From contig CANLEQ010000010.1 of NCBI GenBank assembly GCA_947489705.1, forward strand, positions 1 through 64,000: a stretch of 64,000 nucleotides of DNA. Reading direction: 5' to 3'. The stretch's first letter is position 1, and each line of letters begins with the position of its first letter. Position numbers and translations under genes: made by a program. The stretch comes from an uncultured Paracoccaceae bacterium. Lineage in GTDB: Bacteria; Pseudomonadota; Alphaproteobacteria; Rhodobacterales; Rhodobacteraceae. A model generated the notes under the pieces. The model did not search any database, was not told the DNA's origin, and saw nothing but the letters and a program-made list of their open reading frames with translations. Below are positions 45,534 through 55,575 of this stretch, piece after piece.

Positions 45534-46730
45534 TCACGCCTCGGCGCAGATCGCCGTCGCCGCATCGAGCGCGCCGGCCCCGAACGGGATATCAAGGGCG
45601 GTCATCCCGGACTGGATCACCGCCAGCACACCGAGCATCATGTGCGCGTTGATATGTCCCATATGGCCGACCCGAAAATACCCGGTCGCAGCATAGGTCC
45701 CCGGCGCGGCCATTCCCAGTCCGATCCCCAGCGTCACACCGGCCTTCTGCTCGCACCAGTCGCGCAGGCGGTCGCCGCGATCCTCACCGATTTTGGCCGA
45801 AGTGACGGCATGGCTCCGAAGGGCGGGATCGGACATGTTGAGTTCCATCGGTCCGCCTTTGCCCCAGGCCTCGAACGCGGCCCACAATGCGCGGGCGAGC
45901 GTCCGGTGCCGCGCCAGCACGTTGTCGAACCCTTCGGCGTGGATCATGTCCAACGCGGCTCTCAAGCCAAAGATATGGTGGGTGGGCGCGGTGCCGTCGA
46001 AATACCTGTAGAGTTCGGCGGGATCGGTCCGCGGACGCCAGTCCCAGTAATGCGTGACGCAGCCCGCATTCTCCCGAACGCGGTCGGCCTTGTCGTTGTA
46101 GAAGATAAACCCCAGCCCCGGAGGCGTCATGAGCCCTTTCTGGCAGGCGGAGATGGTCACGTCGACGCCCCATGCATCCATCTCATAGGGATCGCAGGCC
46201 AGCGATGCGATGCAGTCCGCCAGAAGCAGGGCGGGATGATCCAGATCATCAAGAACCTTTCGCAACGCCTTGATATCATTTCGGATACCTGTCGAAGTAT
46301 CGACGAACACCACCGGGAGTGCCTTGATCCGATGGTGCGTGTCGGCGGCGAGGATCTCGGCCACCCGGGCGGGGTCGATGGCCGATTGCTTGCCGAAATC
46401 CAACATCTCGACCTCGGCGCCCAGCCGGGTGGCGACTTCGGACCAGCCATGTGCAAAACGCCCCGTCGCGGGGAAGAGCAGCTTGTCGCCCGGCGAGATG
46501 ACATTGGCGAGGGCGGCCTCCCAGGTGCCGTGCCCGTTGGCGATGTAGATGGCGCAGTGAGCATCGGTTCTGGCGATGCGTTTGAGGTCCGCGATGATGC
46601 CCGGCATCATCTGGGTCAGCTCCCCGGTATAGATGTTCGGCGCGGCGCGATGCATTGCCCGCTGAACCGCATCGGGAATGACCGAGGGGCCGGGAATTGC
46701 GAGATAGGGGTGACCGTGGGCGAGCGACAT
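45534..46730 (-). CDS. Alanine/serine--glyoxylate aminotransferase family
   Basis: 398 aa, class V PLP fold. Pattern: IPGPSVIPDAVQRAM, NGHGTWEAALANV, ADCIASLACDPYEMDAWGVD, and the PLP lysine in SACQKGLMTPPGLGF. The final arginine region RVGHMGHINAHM is standard for serine-glyoxylate/alanine-glyoxylate aminotransferases (SgaA/AGXT type). It could work in photorespiration-like glycine-serine metabolism or purine degradation; the choice is not visible. Lone gene convergent with the preceding aminotransferase. Confidence 0.9.
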   Translation of the reverse strand: MSLAHGHPYLAIPGPSVIPDAVQRAMHRAAPNIYTGELTQMMPGIIADLKRIARTDAHCAIYIANGHGTWEAALANVISPGDKLLFPATGRFAHGWSEVATRLGAEVEMLDFGKQSAIDPARVAEILAADTHHRIKALPVVFVDTSTGIRNDIKALRKVLDDLDHPALLLADCIASLACDPYEMDAWGVDVTISACQKGLMTPPGLGFIFYNDKADRVRENAGCVTHYWDWRPRTDPAELYRYFDGTAPTHHIFGLRAALDMIHAEGFDNVLARHRTLARALWAAFEAWGKGGPMELNMSDPALRSHAVTSAKIGEDRGDRLRDWCEQKAGVTLGIGLGMAAPGTYAATGYFRVGHMGHINAHMMLGVLAVIQSGMTALDIPFGAGALDAATAICAEA

Positions 46731-46836
46731 GGGCGGATCCTTCGGGCATGTTCGGAGATGCCGTAAGTCCGCGCGCGGCCTGCGTCAATCGCGGCCCGCT
46801 TCCCCCGCGCGCCGATCCGCGATAGGACCACGCGCG

Positions 46837-48609
46837 ATGAGTAAGAAGCCCAAGCCGTTCTCGCCGAATGCCCGCGCCCTTCTGGGGCGTCTCTGGCGCG
46901 ATTACGTGCGCCAGCACTGGCCGTGGCTCGCCGGGGCGTTCGTGTTGATGGCGATCGAGGGCGGCAGCTTGGGCGCGCTCAGCTATCTGTTGCAGCCGAT
47001 GTTCGACCGGGTCTTCGTGGCAGGAGACGGCAGCGCGATCTGGTGGGTCGGCGGCGGCATCATGCTGCTGTTCCTCATGCGGGCGATCACAGGCGTCCTG
47101 CAACGGACGGTCCTGACGCGTGTCGCCCAGCTGACCTCGACGCGGATGCAGGTCGATCTGCTCGGCCACATGATGACGCTCGATACGCGGTTCTTTTCCG
47201 ACAACGCCCCCGGTGCCCTGATCGAACGGGTTCAGGGCGATACCGCGGCGGTGCAGAACGTCTGGCAGGTGCTTATCCAGGGGCTCGGGCGTGATATCGT
47301 GGCGCTCGTATCGCTTTTCGTGGTGGCGCTCAGCATCGATGCCGGATGGACGCTCGCGGCGCTGATCGGGGTGCCGCTGCTGATCGCGCCGTCGATCGTC
47401 CTGCAACGCTATGTCCGAAAGAAGACGCGCGCCATGCGGGCCACGTCGTTCCAGCGCGCGACGCGGCTCGACGAGATCTTTCACGGCATAAACGCGATCA
47501 AGCTCAACGGGATGGAAAGCTATCAGGTCGGCCGCTTCGACGCGCTGGTAAGCGACATCGTGCGGGTCCAGATCAAGACCGCGGCGGGCCGCGCGATGCT
47601 GCCGGGGCTCATCGATATCGTGACGGGCGTCGGGTTCTTCGGGGTTCTGGTGCTTGGCGGGCAGGACATCATCTCGGGCGAAAAGACCGTGGGCGAGTTC
47701 ATGTCGTTCTTCACCGCCATGGCGCTCGCGTTCCAGCCGCTTCGGCGGATCGGGGCCGTCGCCGGCGTGACGCAGGTCGCGGCGGCCTCGCTCGACAATC
47801 TCTACACGATCTTCGACATGCGGCCGTCGATCACCTCGGGCGGACATGCGGTTGCGGACGCTCAACCGCCTGCCATCGGGCTCGAGAATGTCAGCTTCTC
47901 CTATGACGACAACCAGGTCTTGCACGGCACGACCCTTCATGCGGATGCCGGCCGTACCACGGCTCTGGTCGGCGCGTCCGGCGCGGGCAAGAGCACAATC
48001 TTCAACCTGCTCACCCGGCTGATCGAGCCCGAGGCGGGTCGCGTCACGATCGACGACCGCGACGTGAAGACATTCAACCTCGGTGCGCTGCGCGGGCTCT
48101 TTTCCGTGGTGACGCAGGATGCGCTGCTCTTCGACGAGACGATCCGCGAGAACATCCTCCTGGGCCGGACCGATGTCTCGGAGGCGCGCCTGCGAGAGGT
48201 GGTGGAGGCGGCGCATGTCGCCGATTTCGCCGATGCACTGCCGAAGGGGATCGAGACGCGCGCCGGGCCCCGCGGCTCCAGCCTGTCGGGCGGCCAGCGG
48301 CAGCGTGTGGCGATCGCGCGCGCGTTGCTGCGCGACACGCCGATCCTGCTCCTCGACGAGGCGACATCGGCGCTCGATGCCCAGTCCGAGGCGCTGATCC
48401 AGGAGGCGCTCGACCGGCTCAGCCGCGGACGCACGACCATCGTCATCGCCCACAGGCTCGCCACGATCCGCGGCGCAGACAGGATCGTCGTGATGGACGA
48501 GGGCCGCGTCGTGGATCAGGGCACGCACGAAGAGCTCATTGAACGTGGCGGTCTCTATGCACAGCTCTATCGTCTGCAATTCAGCGAAGACGGAGGCTCG
48601 GATGAGTGA
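46837..48609 (+). CDS. ABC exporter, MsbA/lipid type (fused permease-ATPase)
   Basis: 590 aa half-transporter. About six membrane helices in residues 25-315, then an ATPase: Walker A GASGAGKST (about 383-391), signature LSGGQRQRVAIARALL (about 484-499), Walker B ILLLDEATSAL and H-loop IVIAHRL. The order resembles MsbA-like lipid or multidrug exporters; the cargo is unknown. ATG 46837; ribosome site weak (TAGGA). Its stop overlaps ygfZ by 8 bases, so the three genes to 50141 are coupled. Confidence 0.9.
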   Translation: MSKKPKPFSPNARALLGRLWRDYVRQHWPWLAGAFVLMAIEGGSLGALSYLLQPMFDRVFVAGDGSAIWWVGGGIMLLFLMRAITGVLQRTVLTRVAQLTSTRMQVDLLGHMMTLDTRFFSDNAPGALIERVQGDTAAVQNVWQVLIQGLGRDIVALVSLFVVALSIDAGWTLAALIGVPLLIAPSIVLQRYVRKKTRAMRATSFQRATRLDEIFHGINAIKLNGMESYQVGRFDALVSDIVRVQIKTAAGRAMLPGLIDIVTGVGFFGVLVLGGQDIISGEKTVGEFMSFFTAMALAFQPLRRIGAVAGVTQVAAASLDNLYTIFDMRPSITSGGHAVADAQPPAIGLENVSFSYDDNQVLHGTTLHADAGRTTALVGASGAGKSTIFNLLTRLIEPEAGRVTIDDRDVKTFNLGALRGLFSVVTQDALLFDETIRENILLGRTDVSEARLREVVEAAHVADFADALPKGIETRAGPRGSSLSGGQRQRVAIARALLRDTPILLLDEATSALDAQSEALIQEALDRLSRGRTTIVIAHRLATIRGADRIVVMDEGRVVDQGTHEELIERGGLYAQLYRLQFSEDGGSDE

Positions 48610-49342
48610 CGACGAACGCAAGGTGCTGGCGCTGACCGGAAACGACCGGGTGGCGTTCGTGCAGGATCTGGTCACCAACGACGTGACGCAACCCGGCACC
48701 CTGGTCTATGCCGCGCTGCTGACGCCGCAGGGCAAGTATATGGCCGATTTCTTCGTGTCGAACCGGGCGGATGCGCTGCTCATCGACGTCGCGGAGGAGA
48801 TGGTCGACCCCTTGGCGCAGCGGTTGTCCATGTACCGGCTGCGGCGTGACGTGCAGATCGATGCGACCGACCTCGCCGTCGGTCGCGGCACCGGCGAGGC
48901 GCCCGAGGGTGCCGTCGGCGATCCGCGCCATCCCGCGCTCGGATGGCGGGCGATCGGGCACGCCGCGCCGGATGACGGGACGGATTGGGACGCGCTGCGG
49001 GTCGAGCATCTGGTGCCGCGATCGGGGATCGAACTGCGTCCGAACGACAGCTACCCGCTCGAATTCGGGCTCGACCGGCTCAACGGGATCGACTTCCGCA
49101 AAGGCTGCTACGTCGGTCAAGAGGTGACCGCGCGAATGAAGCACAAGACCGAACTCAAGAAGGGCCTGACCCGCGTGCGCATCACCGGCGAGGCCATGCC
49201 GGGCTCCGAGATCGCGTCGGACGGAAAGCCGGCGGGGACGCTTTTCACCCGGTCCGGCAACCGGGCGCTGGCATGGCTGCGTTTCGATCGGGCCGGCGGA
49301 GAGATGCGGGCCGGCGAGGCGATTCTCGTCCGCGATGCGTGA
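48602..49342 (+). CDS. ygfZ: YgfZ/GcvT-like folate-binding protein
   Basis: 246 aa. The family signature KGCYVGQE is present at about residue 170, with a GcvT-like fold (VLALTGNDRVAFVQDLVTNDV, AALLTPQGKYMADFFV). YgfZ helps repair or assemble iron-sulfur clusters, using folate and the signature cysteine. It overlaps the ABC exporter gene by 8 bases and the kinase gene by 8 bases. Confidence 0.93.
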   Translation: MSDDERKVLALTGNDRVAFVQDLVTNDVTQPGTLVYAALLTPQGKYMADFFVSNRADALLIDVAEEMVDPLAQRLSMYRLRRDVQIDATDLAVGRGTGEAPEGAVGDPRHPALGWRAIGHAAPDDGTDWDALRVEHLVPRSGIELRPNDSYPLEFGLDRLNGIDFRKGCYVGQEVTARMKHKTELKKGLTRVRITGEAMPGSEIASDGKPAGTLFTRSGNRALAWLRFDRAGGEMRAGEAILVRDA

Positions 49343-50141
49343 CGTCGCCCGCCGTCTGGACCGCGCCCTCGGCAGCGCGGTCGTCGAGCTCACGCCGCTC
49401 TCGGGCGGCGATATTGCATCGGTTGCGCGCGCGACATTGGCCGATGGCAGGAAGGTGATCGTCAAGCAAGGCGGCCCGTGCGCGACCGAGGCACGAATGC
49501 TCGCGGCGATCGGCGCTTCGGGGTGCCCCGTTCCGGAGGTGTTCCATGCCGACGACACGATCCTCGTCATGTCCGACCTTGGCGAGGGGGCGGGCTCGGA
49601 CGCCGCGTGGGCCGAGGCCGGAGAGGCGATCGCCTGCCTTCACGCGACCACAGGCGAGACCTATGGATGGTCCGAAGATACGTCTTTTGGGCCCGCGCCC
49701 TGCCCCGCCTGGCCCTGCGACGAATGGCCGACATACTGGATCGAACGACGCCTTCTGGCCTGGCCCGAGGCATTGCCTGCTGCAGTCGCAAACCGTGTGC
49801 AGGATCTCGCGGCACGGGTGCCCGACCTTGTCGAGCGACGGCCGCGTCCGAGCCTGCTGCACGGGGATCTCTGGCGCGGAAACGTGCTTCTCGACGGTGA
49901 CCGGTTTTGCGGTCTCATCGACCCGGCATGCTATCACGGCGATGCCGAGGTCGATCTGGCGCTGTTGACGCTGTTCGGAACGCCGCCCGAGAGCTTCTGG
50001 GCGCATTACGGCGCTCTTGCTCCCGGCTGGGACCGCCGCCGGGCGCTCTATCAGCTTTGGCCGGCGCTGGTGCATCTGCGCCTTTTCGGCGCGGGATATC
50101 GCTCGATGGTCGAGGCGCGGCTCGACGCGCTCGGGGTCTAG
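49335..50141 (+). CDS. Fructosamine kinase family protein
   Basis: 268 aa aminoglycoside-kinase-like fold. Catalytic loop [15 protein letters not shown] (Asp as base) and the Mg loop [18 protein letters not shown] are clear; ATP lysine in KVIVKQGG. Fructosamine-3-kinases phosphorylate sugars attached to protein amines, causing deglycation; the bacterial substrate is not certain. It overlaps ygfZ at its start, and its TAG stop overlaps that of the convergent efp gene. Confidence 0.9.
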   Translation: MRDVARRLDRALGSAVVELTPLSGGDIASVARATLADGRKVIVKQGGPCATEARMLAAIGASGCPVPEVFHADDTILVMSDLGEGAGSDAAWAEAGEAIACLHATTGETYGWSEDTSFGPAPCPAWPCDEWPTYWIERRLLAWPEALPAAVANRVQDLAARVPDLVERRPRPSLLHGDLWRGNVLLDGDRFCGLIDPACYHGDAEVDLALLTLFGTPPESFWAHYGALAPGWDRRRALYQLWPALVHLRLFGAGYRSMVEARLDALGV

Positions 50142-50701
50142 GCGCGCTCGGCATACTCCATCGTCTCGGTGTTCACGACGATGTCCTCGTCCTGCCCCAC
50201 GAAGGGCGGAACCATGACCTTGAGCCCGTTGTCGAGGACTGCGGGCTTGAAGCTGTTGGCGGCTGTCTGCCCCTTCACCACAGGCTCGGTCTCGACGACC
50301 TTGCAGATCACCTTCTGCGGCAACGTGGCGCTCAGCGCCTCTGCCTCGTAATACTCCACCTGGATCGTCATACCGTCCTGAAGGAACGGGCGGCGCTCGC
50401 CCAGGATCTCGGCGGGTAGTTCGACCTGGTCGTAAGTCTCGGCATCCATGAAAGTCAGCATCCCGTCGGATTCGAAAAGGAATTGCTGGTCCTTCTGCTC
50501 CAGCCTGACACGCTCCACCTTGTCGGCGGACCGGAACCGCTCGTTGAGCTTCGAGCCGTTGCGCAGGTTGCGCAATTCAACCTGAGCGAATGCTCCGCCC
50601 TTTCCGGGCTTCACGTGATCGACCTTCACCGCGGCCCAGAGACCACCGTTGTGATCCAGGACGTTGCCCGGACGAATTTCGTTACCGTTGATTTTTGGCA
50701 T
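50138..50701 (-). CDS. efp: Translation elongation factor P
   Basis: 187 aa. Relieves ribosome stalling at polyproline. KOW-like domain with Lys34 in [11 protein letters not shown], the residue modified by beta-lysine in bacteria that have EpmA; then two OB domains ending [21 protein letters not shown] 50701 gives the normal start [13 protein letters not shown]. The stop shares a CTAG tetranucleotide with the convergent kinase gene. No epmA or epmB is in view. Confidence 0.96.
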   Translation of the reverse strand: MPKINGNEIRPGNVLDHNGGLWAAVKVDHVKPGKGGAFAQVELRNLRNGSKLNERFRSADKVERVRLEQKDQQFLFESDGMLTFMDAETYDQVELPAEILGERRPFLQDGMTIQVEYYEAEALSATLPQKVICKVVETEPVVKGQTAANSFKPAVLDNGLKVMVPPFVGQDEDIVVNTETMEYAERA

Positions 50702-50912
50702 ATGGCAAAACCGTGACGCTAGGTTGATGAAATGTTGACGCCCCCTATATCTTTGCATTCGAGAGGCTGCAACACGGCCTATTTGGAGTGTTCGGAAGCT
50801 TCGATATGCTCTTCACGCATAAGAGGTATGCCGAATTAGGGTGCCAAACTCGGGCATGATGGTCCATAAGGACGCTCACGCCGAGAAATGCAAGAATAAC
50901 AAGGATCGTCGA

Positions 50913-51230
50913 ATGACCGACTTCGTTGACGGAACCGCTTTCAACCATGAGCAGGGTAATCGGGCCCGCAAGCTTTTCGCCGCCGTCGTGCTGGCCGCTC
51001 TGGATGACGCGATCGCCGATGACAAGAAATATGGAAACGGCCCCGAGCAGATCGCACGCTGGGCCCGTTCGCGTGATGGCCGTGAGGTTCTGAGCTGTGC
51101 CGGGATCGACCCCAACGAGCGTGTGGTCGAAGGCTTGATGGAGTTCGTGGGCAAGGGTGTCCGCACCTCCGTGGCTCTCAGCCGCGAGGAAAGCGAGCGC
51201 CGCCACGCCGCGCAGGCCGAAGCCGCCTGA
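50913..51230 (+). CDS. DUF6280 family protein
   Basis: 105 aa. [20 protein letters not shown] is followed by [18 protein letters not shown] and [17 protein letters not shown], and [13 protein letters not shown]. This matches the DUF6280 family, which is restricted to and strongly conserved among Rhodobacterales; it has no known function. Single gene with a good intrinsic terminator 28 bases after the stop. AAGGATCG is the likely ribosome site before ATG 50913; an earlier ATG at 50856 is possible. Confidence 0.8.
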   Translation: MTDFVDGTAFNHEQGNRARKLFAAVVLAALDDAIADDKKYGNGPEQIARWARSRDGREVLSCAGIDPNERVVEGLMEFVGKGVRTSVALSREESERRHAAQAEAA

Positions 51231-51257
51231 TCCACGTTCCGCAAAACTACGAAAACG

Positions 51258-51287
51258 ACGCCGCGACTTCGGTCCGCGGCGTTTTTT
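51258..51287 (+). terminator. Rho-independent terminator after DUF6280 gene
   Basis: Perfect 8-bp stem ACGCCGCG / CGCGGCGT with a 9-nt loop (ACTTCGGTC) followed by six T. It separates the DUF6280 gene from cobQ. Confidence 0.92.
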
Positions 51288-51327
51288 CCGTTCTGCATCT
51301 CTTTGGCCGATCCGCAGGAGGGTGCAC

Positions 51328-52791
51328 ATGACTGCCCGCGCGATCATGATACAAGGCGCGGGATCGAATGTCGGCAAGTCGATGTTGGTGGCCGGCCTTG
51401 CCAGGGCCTTCAATGCGCGAGGATTGCGCGTCGCGCCGTTCAAGCCCCAGAACATGTCCAACAACGCGGCCGTCGCCATCGATGGCGGCGAGATCGGACG
51501 CGCGCAGGCGCTGCAGGCGCGGGCCGCGCGTCGCGATCCCGTCGTCGACATGAACCCGGTGTTGCTGAAACCCGAAACCGATCGTGGCGCGCAGGTCGTC
51601 GTCCAGGGGCGCCGGTTCGGAACACTGCGCGCGCGCGATTACGGGTGCCAGAAGGCCGCCCTGATGCCGCGGGTTATCGAGAGTTTCGGCCGGCTTGCCG
51701 CGGATGCCGATCTCGTCCTTGTCGAAGGCGCCGGATCGCCCGCGGAAGTCAATCTCCGCCAGGGCGATATCGCCAATATGGGCTTCGCCGAAGCCGCGAA
51801 CATACCCGTCATCCTTGTGGGCGACATAGACCGCGGTGGCGTCATCGCGCAATGCGTCGGAACCTATGCCGTGCTGCCGCCGGGCGATCGGGCGCGCATC
51901 CGGGCCTTCGCCATCAACAAGTTCCGCGGCGACGTCTCGCTGTTCGACGACGGCCTTGCCGTCATTCGAAACGCCACCGGATGGCCGTCGCTCGGGGTCG
52001 TGCCCTGGTTCGACGCGGCCTGGCGGTTGCCCGCCGAGGACGTGCTCGACCTTGCACGCAAAGGGGGCGGCACCGGGGCGATCAAGATCGCCGTTCCGCG
52101 GCTCGGGCGGATCGCCAATTTCGACGACCTCGATCCGTTGACGGCAGAGCCCGGCGTCACCGTCGAGCTGATTGCCCCCGGACGACCTCTGCCCGGCGAC
52201 GCGGCGCTGGTGCTGCTGCCCGGATCGAAATGCACCATCGCCGATCTTGCCGCGTTCCGGGAGGCAGGATGGGACATCGATCTCGCCGCCCATATTCGGC
52301 GCGGCGGCAACGTCATGGGGATCTGCGGTGGATACCAGATGCTTGGCCGCCAGATCGTCGATGCGGACGGGGTCGAGGGGCCGCCCGGCGCCGTCGAGGG
52401 GCTCGGACATCTCGACGTGGTCACGCATATGCGCCCCGAGAAGCGCGTGACCGTGTCGGAGGCCCTGCATGCGCAAAGCGGAGTTCGGGTCGCGGGATAC
52501 GAGATCCATATGGGCGAGACCGAGGGGCCGGATGGTGCGCGCGCCTGGCTGCGCCTCGACGGGCGTCCGGAAGGTGCCGCATCGCCCGACGGACGGGTGA
52601 TGGGTTGCTATCTCCACGGGCTTTTCGGCGGCGACGCCTTCCGCGGGTGGTACCTTAATCGCCTCGGGGCCGATCCTTCTGCACTGGGATTCGAGGACGG
52701 CGTCGAGGCGACGCTCGACGCGCTGGCGGCGCATCTGGAGCGTCACATGGATCTCGACGCGCTCCTGGCGCTGGCGATGCCCGTGGGCTGA
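51328..52791 (+). CDS. cobQ: Cobyric acid synthase
   Basis: 487 aa. ATP-dependent amidation of adenosylcobyrinic a,c-diamide in B12 synthesis. N-terminal dethiobiotin-synthetase-like P-loop domain ([25 protein letters not shown]) and a C-terminal glutaminase with the nucleophile Cys in [10 protein letters not shown] and the His in [19 protein letters not shown] before ATG 51328 is a strong ribosome site. Lone cob gene in the window; makes the cofactor for the split methionine synthase. Confidence 0.95.
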   Translation: MTARAIMIQGAGSNVGKSMLVAGLARAFNARGLRVAPFKPQNMSNNAAVAIDGGEIGRAQALQARAARRDPVVDMNPVLLKPETDRGAQVVVQGRRFGTLRARDYGCQKAALMPRVIESFGRLAADADLVLVEGAGSPAEVNLRQGDIANMGFAEAANIPVILVGDIDRGGVIAQCVGTYAVLPPGDRARIRAFAINKFRGDVSLFDDGLAVIRNATGWPSLGVVPWFDAAWRLPAEDVLDLARKGGGTGAIKIAVPRLGRIANFDDLDPLTAEPGVTVELIAPGRPLPGDAALVLLPGSKCTIADLAAFREAGWDIDLAAHIRRGGNVMGICGGYQMLGRQIVDADGVEGPPGAVEGLGHLDVVTHMRPEKRVTVSEALHAQSGVRVAGYEIHMGETEGPDGARAWLRLDGRPEGAASPDGRVMGCYLHGLFGGDAFRGWYLNRLGADPSALGFEDGVEATLDALAAHLERHMDLDALLALAMPVG

Positions 52792-52794
52792 TCC

Positions 52795-53313
52795 TCAGTC
52801 GAGATCGCCGGCCGCGATGGCACGCATGATCTCGCGGCGCACGAGCCGTCGCATGTTACGGGTGATCCGTTCCCCCATGACCCCCTGCAATTCCTCGCGG
52901 ACGAGCCCTGCGACCACGCCACGCAACGCGGCGTCGTCGAGCGCGACGCCTTGCGGAGCGGCCATCGCGGTGTACCCTCGGCCCGCAACTTCCGCCTCGC
53001 CCGCCGGGGGTATTGCTCCGGTGTCGTCCGCGCCTTGGTTATGGCCCGACTGCTTGTGGTTCTGGGCCGCGACGACCGCCTCGAGCTGCGCGATGCGCGC
53101 CTCGAGGCTTCCGGCATCGGCGAGGATTGCCTCCGACGGCGCCTCGGGCGGGTCCGATCGCGTGAGCACGAGCGGCGGCAGAACTTCGCGCGCCGCGGCT
53201 CTCTCCTCGGGCACCCGCAGGTCCGCGGTCAGAACCAGCCGGTCGCGCGTGCCGTCGGAGACCAGTCTGCGGATCGCCGAAAGCACATCCTCGATATTGG
53301 CGGGATCGGCCAT
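52795..53313 (-). CDS. PopZ-like small protein (tentative)
   Basis: 172 aa. An N-terminal helix with NIEDVLSAIRRLVSDG, a middle section rich in Pro, Ala and acidic residues, and a C-terminal helical bundle DDAALRGVVAGLVREELQG to VRREIMRAIAAG. This layout (IxxVLxAIRRL helix, acidic linker, C-terminal multimerising helices) is that of the polar organiser PopZ, although sequence similarity is weak. It is convergent with cobQ and lies downstream of tolC. If not PopZ, it is an unknown coiled-coil protein. Confidence 0.5.
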   Translation of the reverse strand: MADPANIEDVLSAIRRLVSDGTRDRLVLTADLRVPEERAAAREVLPPLVLTRSDPPEAPSEAILADAGSLEARIAQLEAVVAAQNHKQSGHNQGADDTGAIPPAGEAEVAGRGYTAMAAPQGVALDDAALRGVVAGLVREELQGVMGERITRNMRRLVRREIMRAIAAGDLD

Positions 53314-53410
53314 GGACCTGCCTCATGTGTCGCTGTTCGGATCCGACCATACGGAAACCCGCTGGTTCAGACAATCTTAACGCGGTCCGCAACCGATGGA
53401 CCGGGACCGA

Positions 53411-54844
53411 TCAGTCCCGGCCGAGCGAGCGCAGGAGCGTGTCGAGCTTCCGGCCCTGCGGAGACACCCCGCGGATCGGCGCATCGCGAACGACGTTGTA
53501 ATACGCCTCGGGATCGTACTGCACGACCGCGAGATCGAGGTGATCGACCGTCATCAGGCCCATGCCGGAAAGCAGCTGATATGCGGCACGGATCTCGGCG
53601 ATCTGAGCGGAGATCAGGTTCGCGCGCGCATCCTGGAGATTCTGCTCGGCATCGAGAATGTCGAGGGTGGTCCGCGTCCCGAACCGGACTTCCTCCTGAA
53701 CTGATTCGAAGGCGAGACGGGCCGCGCGCACCTCGAGTTGCCCGGCCTCGATCCTAGCGCGTGCCACTTCCAGAAGCGCCCAGGCCTGCGCCACCTCCTG
53801 CAAGACGTTGTCCGTCGCGATGTGGAGGTCGGCGAACGATTCGTCGCGGCGGGCGACCGCCTGCCGGTAGAGCGACGTGATCCTGCCGCCGGTATAGATC
53901 GGGCCGCTCATCTGGACGCCGACCGAAGCCGTCTCCTCGAAGTCGTCGCCGACGGAAAGGTTGGCGGTACCGCTGATCGAGGGACGGACCGCCGCCTTGG
54001 CCTGCGCCACGTTGAGTTCGGCCACCGTGACGAGCCGCATGGCGCGCAGGATCTCCGGCTGCGTCTTTCGCGCGACGTCCTGCGCCGCCTCGAGGGTCGC
54101 GGGAAGCGGCGGCAGACGATCGATCTCGGCGAGCGTTCCGGGAAGCTGGCCCACGAAACGCACATAGGTGGCGCGGGCCTGTTCCAGATCGCCCAGAGCC
54201 GCCGCCAGGCCCGAACGGGCCGCAGCGAGGCCGGCTTCGGCGACGGAGACATCGGTGCGCGTCACTTCGCCGACCTCGAACCGGTCCTGCGCGGCGCGCA
54301 ATTGCTCGGCCAGGACCTCGACATTGCTTTCGCGCAGTCCGACGAAGGCGATCGCCTCGCGGACACCGAGATAGGCCAGGACCGCGTTGAGCAGGACCTG
54401 TTGCTCGGCCGCCACCAGGCCTTGCCGCGTCGACAGGACCAGTTCGCGCGCCACGTCGATCTGGAGTTGCGTGGCGCCCCCGTCCCAGAGCAGCAATTCG
54501 GCCGAAATCCCGAGGCTCGCGCTGGTGCTTGCGTCGTTCTCGATCTCGGTCGGATTGGAAAGCTGCACGCCCCCCACAGACTGACCCGGGACGGTCCGGT
54601 CGTTCGGAAAGGTCCAGGTGCGCCGGACATTGGCGGTGTAGCTGACGATGGGGCGCAGCAGCGCGATAGTCTGGGCGACGTCCTCGTCGGCGGCGCGCAG
54701 GACGGCGCGGTTCTTCTCGATGAGGCCCGCATGGCGGTAGGCCAGCACGAGCGCGTCGGCCAGGCTCTCCGCATGGGCCGACCCCGTCCCGAAAAACACC
54801 CCGAGCGCGAGCGCGGCGGCGCGGACGAACCGATGACGCACCAT
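53411..54844 (-). CDS. tolC: TolC-family outer-membrane efflux protein
   Basis: 477 aa. Signal peptide to AHA (residue about 25), then two TolC repeats: long coiled-coil helices with AELLLWDGGATQLQIDVARE and GPIYTGGRITSLYRQAVARR at the turns of each repeat, RFEVGEVTRTDVSVAEAGLAAARSGL and FGTRTTLDILDAEQNLQDARANL. It forms the outer-membrane channel for type I secretion or RND efflux. ATG overlaps the pcm-like stop by 1 nt (TGATG). Confidence 0.93.
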   Translation of the reverse strand: MVRHRFVRAAALALGVFFGTGSAHAESLADALVLAYRHAGLIEKNRAVLRAADEDVAQTIALLRPIVSYTANVRRTWTFPNDRTVPGQSVGGVQLSNPTEIENDASTSASLGISAELLLWDGGATQLQIDVARELVLSTRQGLVAAEQQVLLNAVLAYLGVREAIAFVGLRESNVEVLAEQLRAAQDRFEVGEVTRTDVSVAEAGLAAARSGLAAALGDLEQARATYVRFVGQLPGTLAEIDRLPPLPATLEAAQDVARKTQPEILRAMRLVTVAELNVAQAKAAVRPSISGTANLSVGDDFEETASVGVQMSGPIYTGGRITSLYRQAVARRDESFADLHIATDNVLQEVAQAWALLEVARARIEAGQLEVRAARLAFESVQEEVRFGTRTTLDILDAEQNLQDARANLISAQIAEIRAAYQLLSGMGLMTVDHLDLAVVQYDPEAYYNVVRDAPIRGVSPQGRKLDTLLRSLGRD

Positions 54845-55497
54845 CAAAGCGTGAAGGCCCGGGCACGTTCGAATCCCGGGAGAACCGGGGCCGAGGCGTT
54901 GAAGGCGTACCGCCAATGGATGCGACCGTCGACCTTGCGACCGATCCGCGCCGTTCCGAGCGCGTCTTCCATGAAGAGGCAGCAGATGCGCCCGTTCTCG
55001 GCAAGCTGATCGGCGATGGCCTGAGGAAGCATTTCGATTCCACCCTGAATTATGATGACGTCGAAGGGCGCATATTCCGGAGCGCCTTCGTGGAGTTCAC
55101 CGGCATTTACGGCGACGTTGTCGATCCCGGCCTCGCTGAGGGCGGCCTCGGCTTCGGTGACGTAGGCCGCGACGGGTTCGACCGCGACGACGGCCTGCGA
55201 GAGGCGCGCGAGGATCGCGCTCGAATAGCCCATCGCGGGGCCGAGATCGAGCGACAGATCCGAGGGCGTCACGTCGAGCGCGTCGAGCATCTTGGCAAGG
55301 GTCCGTGGATCGAGGATCACGCGGCGGTTGTCGATCGGCAGATGCTCGCCGCTATAGGCCGCCTCGCGCAGAGCCTGCGGCACGAACAGCTCGCGCGGCA
55401 CGTCGAGCATCGCATCGATGATGGGAAATTCGGTGACATCCGAGGGGCGCACCTGCGTGTCCACCATCATTATCCGGCGCTGGGTGTAATCGGCCAT
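54844..55497 (-). CDS. pcm: Protein-L-isoaspartate O-methyltransferase-like protein
   Basis: 217 aa. Resembles the repair enzyme that methylates isoaspartate. Conserved blocks: DVPRELFVPQALREAAYSGEHLP, then SLDLGPAMGYSSAILARL as motif I (usually xxxGxGxGY, so the SAM loop departs from consensus), and VIIIQGGIEMLPQAI. The degenerate motif I leaves activity uncertain. It is co-transcribed with tolC (1-nt overlap), a pairing common in Rhodobacterales. Confidence 0.82.
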   Translation of the reverse strand: MADYTQRRIMMVDTQVRPSDVTEFPIIDAMLDVPRELFVPQALREAAYSGEHLPIDNRRVILDPRTLAKMLDALDVTPSDLSLDLGPAMGYSSAILARLSQAVVAVEPVAAYVTEAEAALSEAGIDNVAVNAGELHEGAPEYAPFDVIIIQGGIEMLPQAIADQLAENGRICCLFMEDALGTARIGRKVDGRIHWRYAFNASAPVLPGFERARAFTL

Positions 55498-55575
55498 CAC
55501 CTAAACTCGTTCGTTCATTTCTGCCTGATCCGGAAGTGCCACAGGTCGTGACCGCTGGCAACGCCGGATGTGACT

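Noticed and set aside
46276-48699. Long minus-strand frame across the ABC exporter
   Set aside because: The exporter on the plus strand has Walker and signature motifs; the reverse frame shows only repetitive Arg/His/Asp composition.
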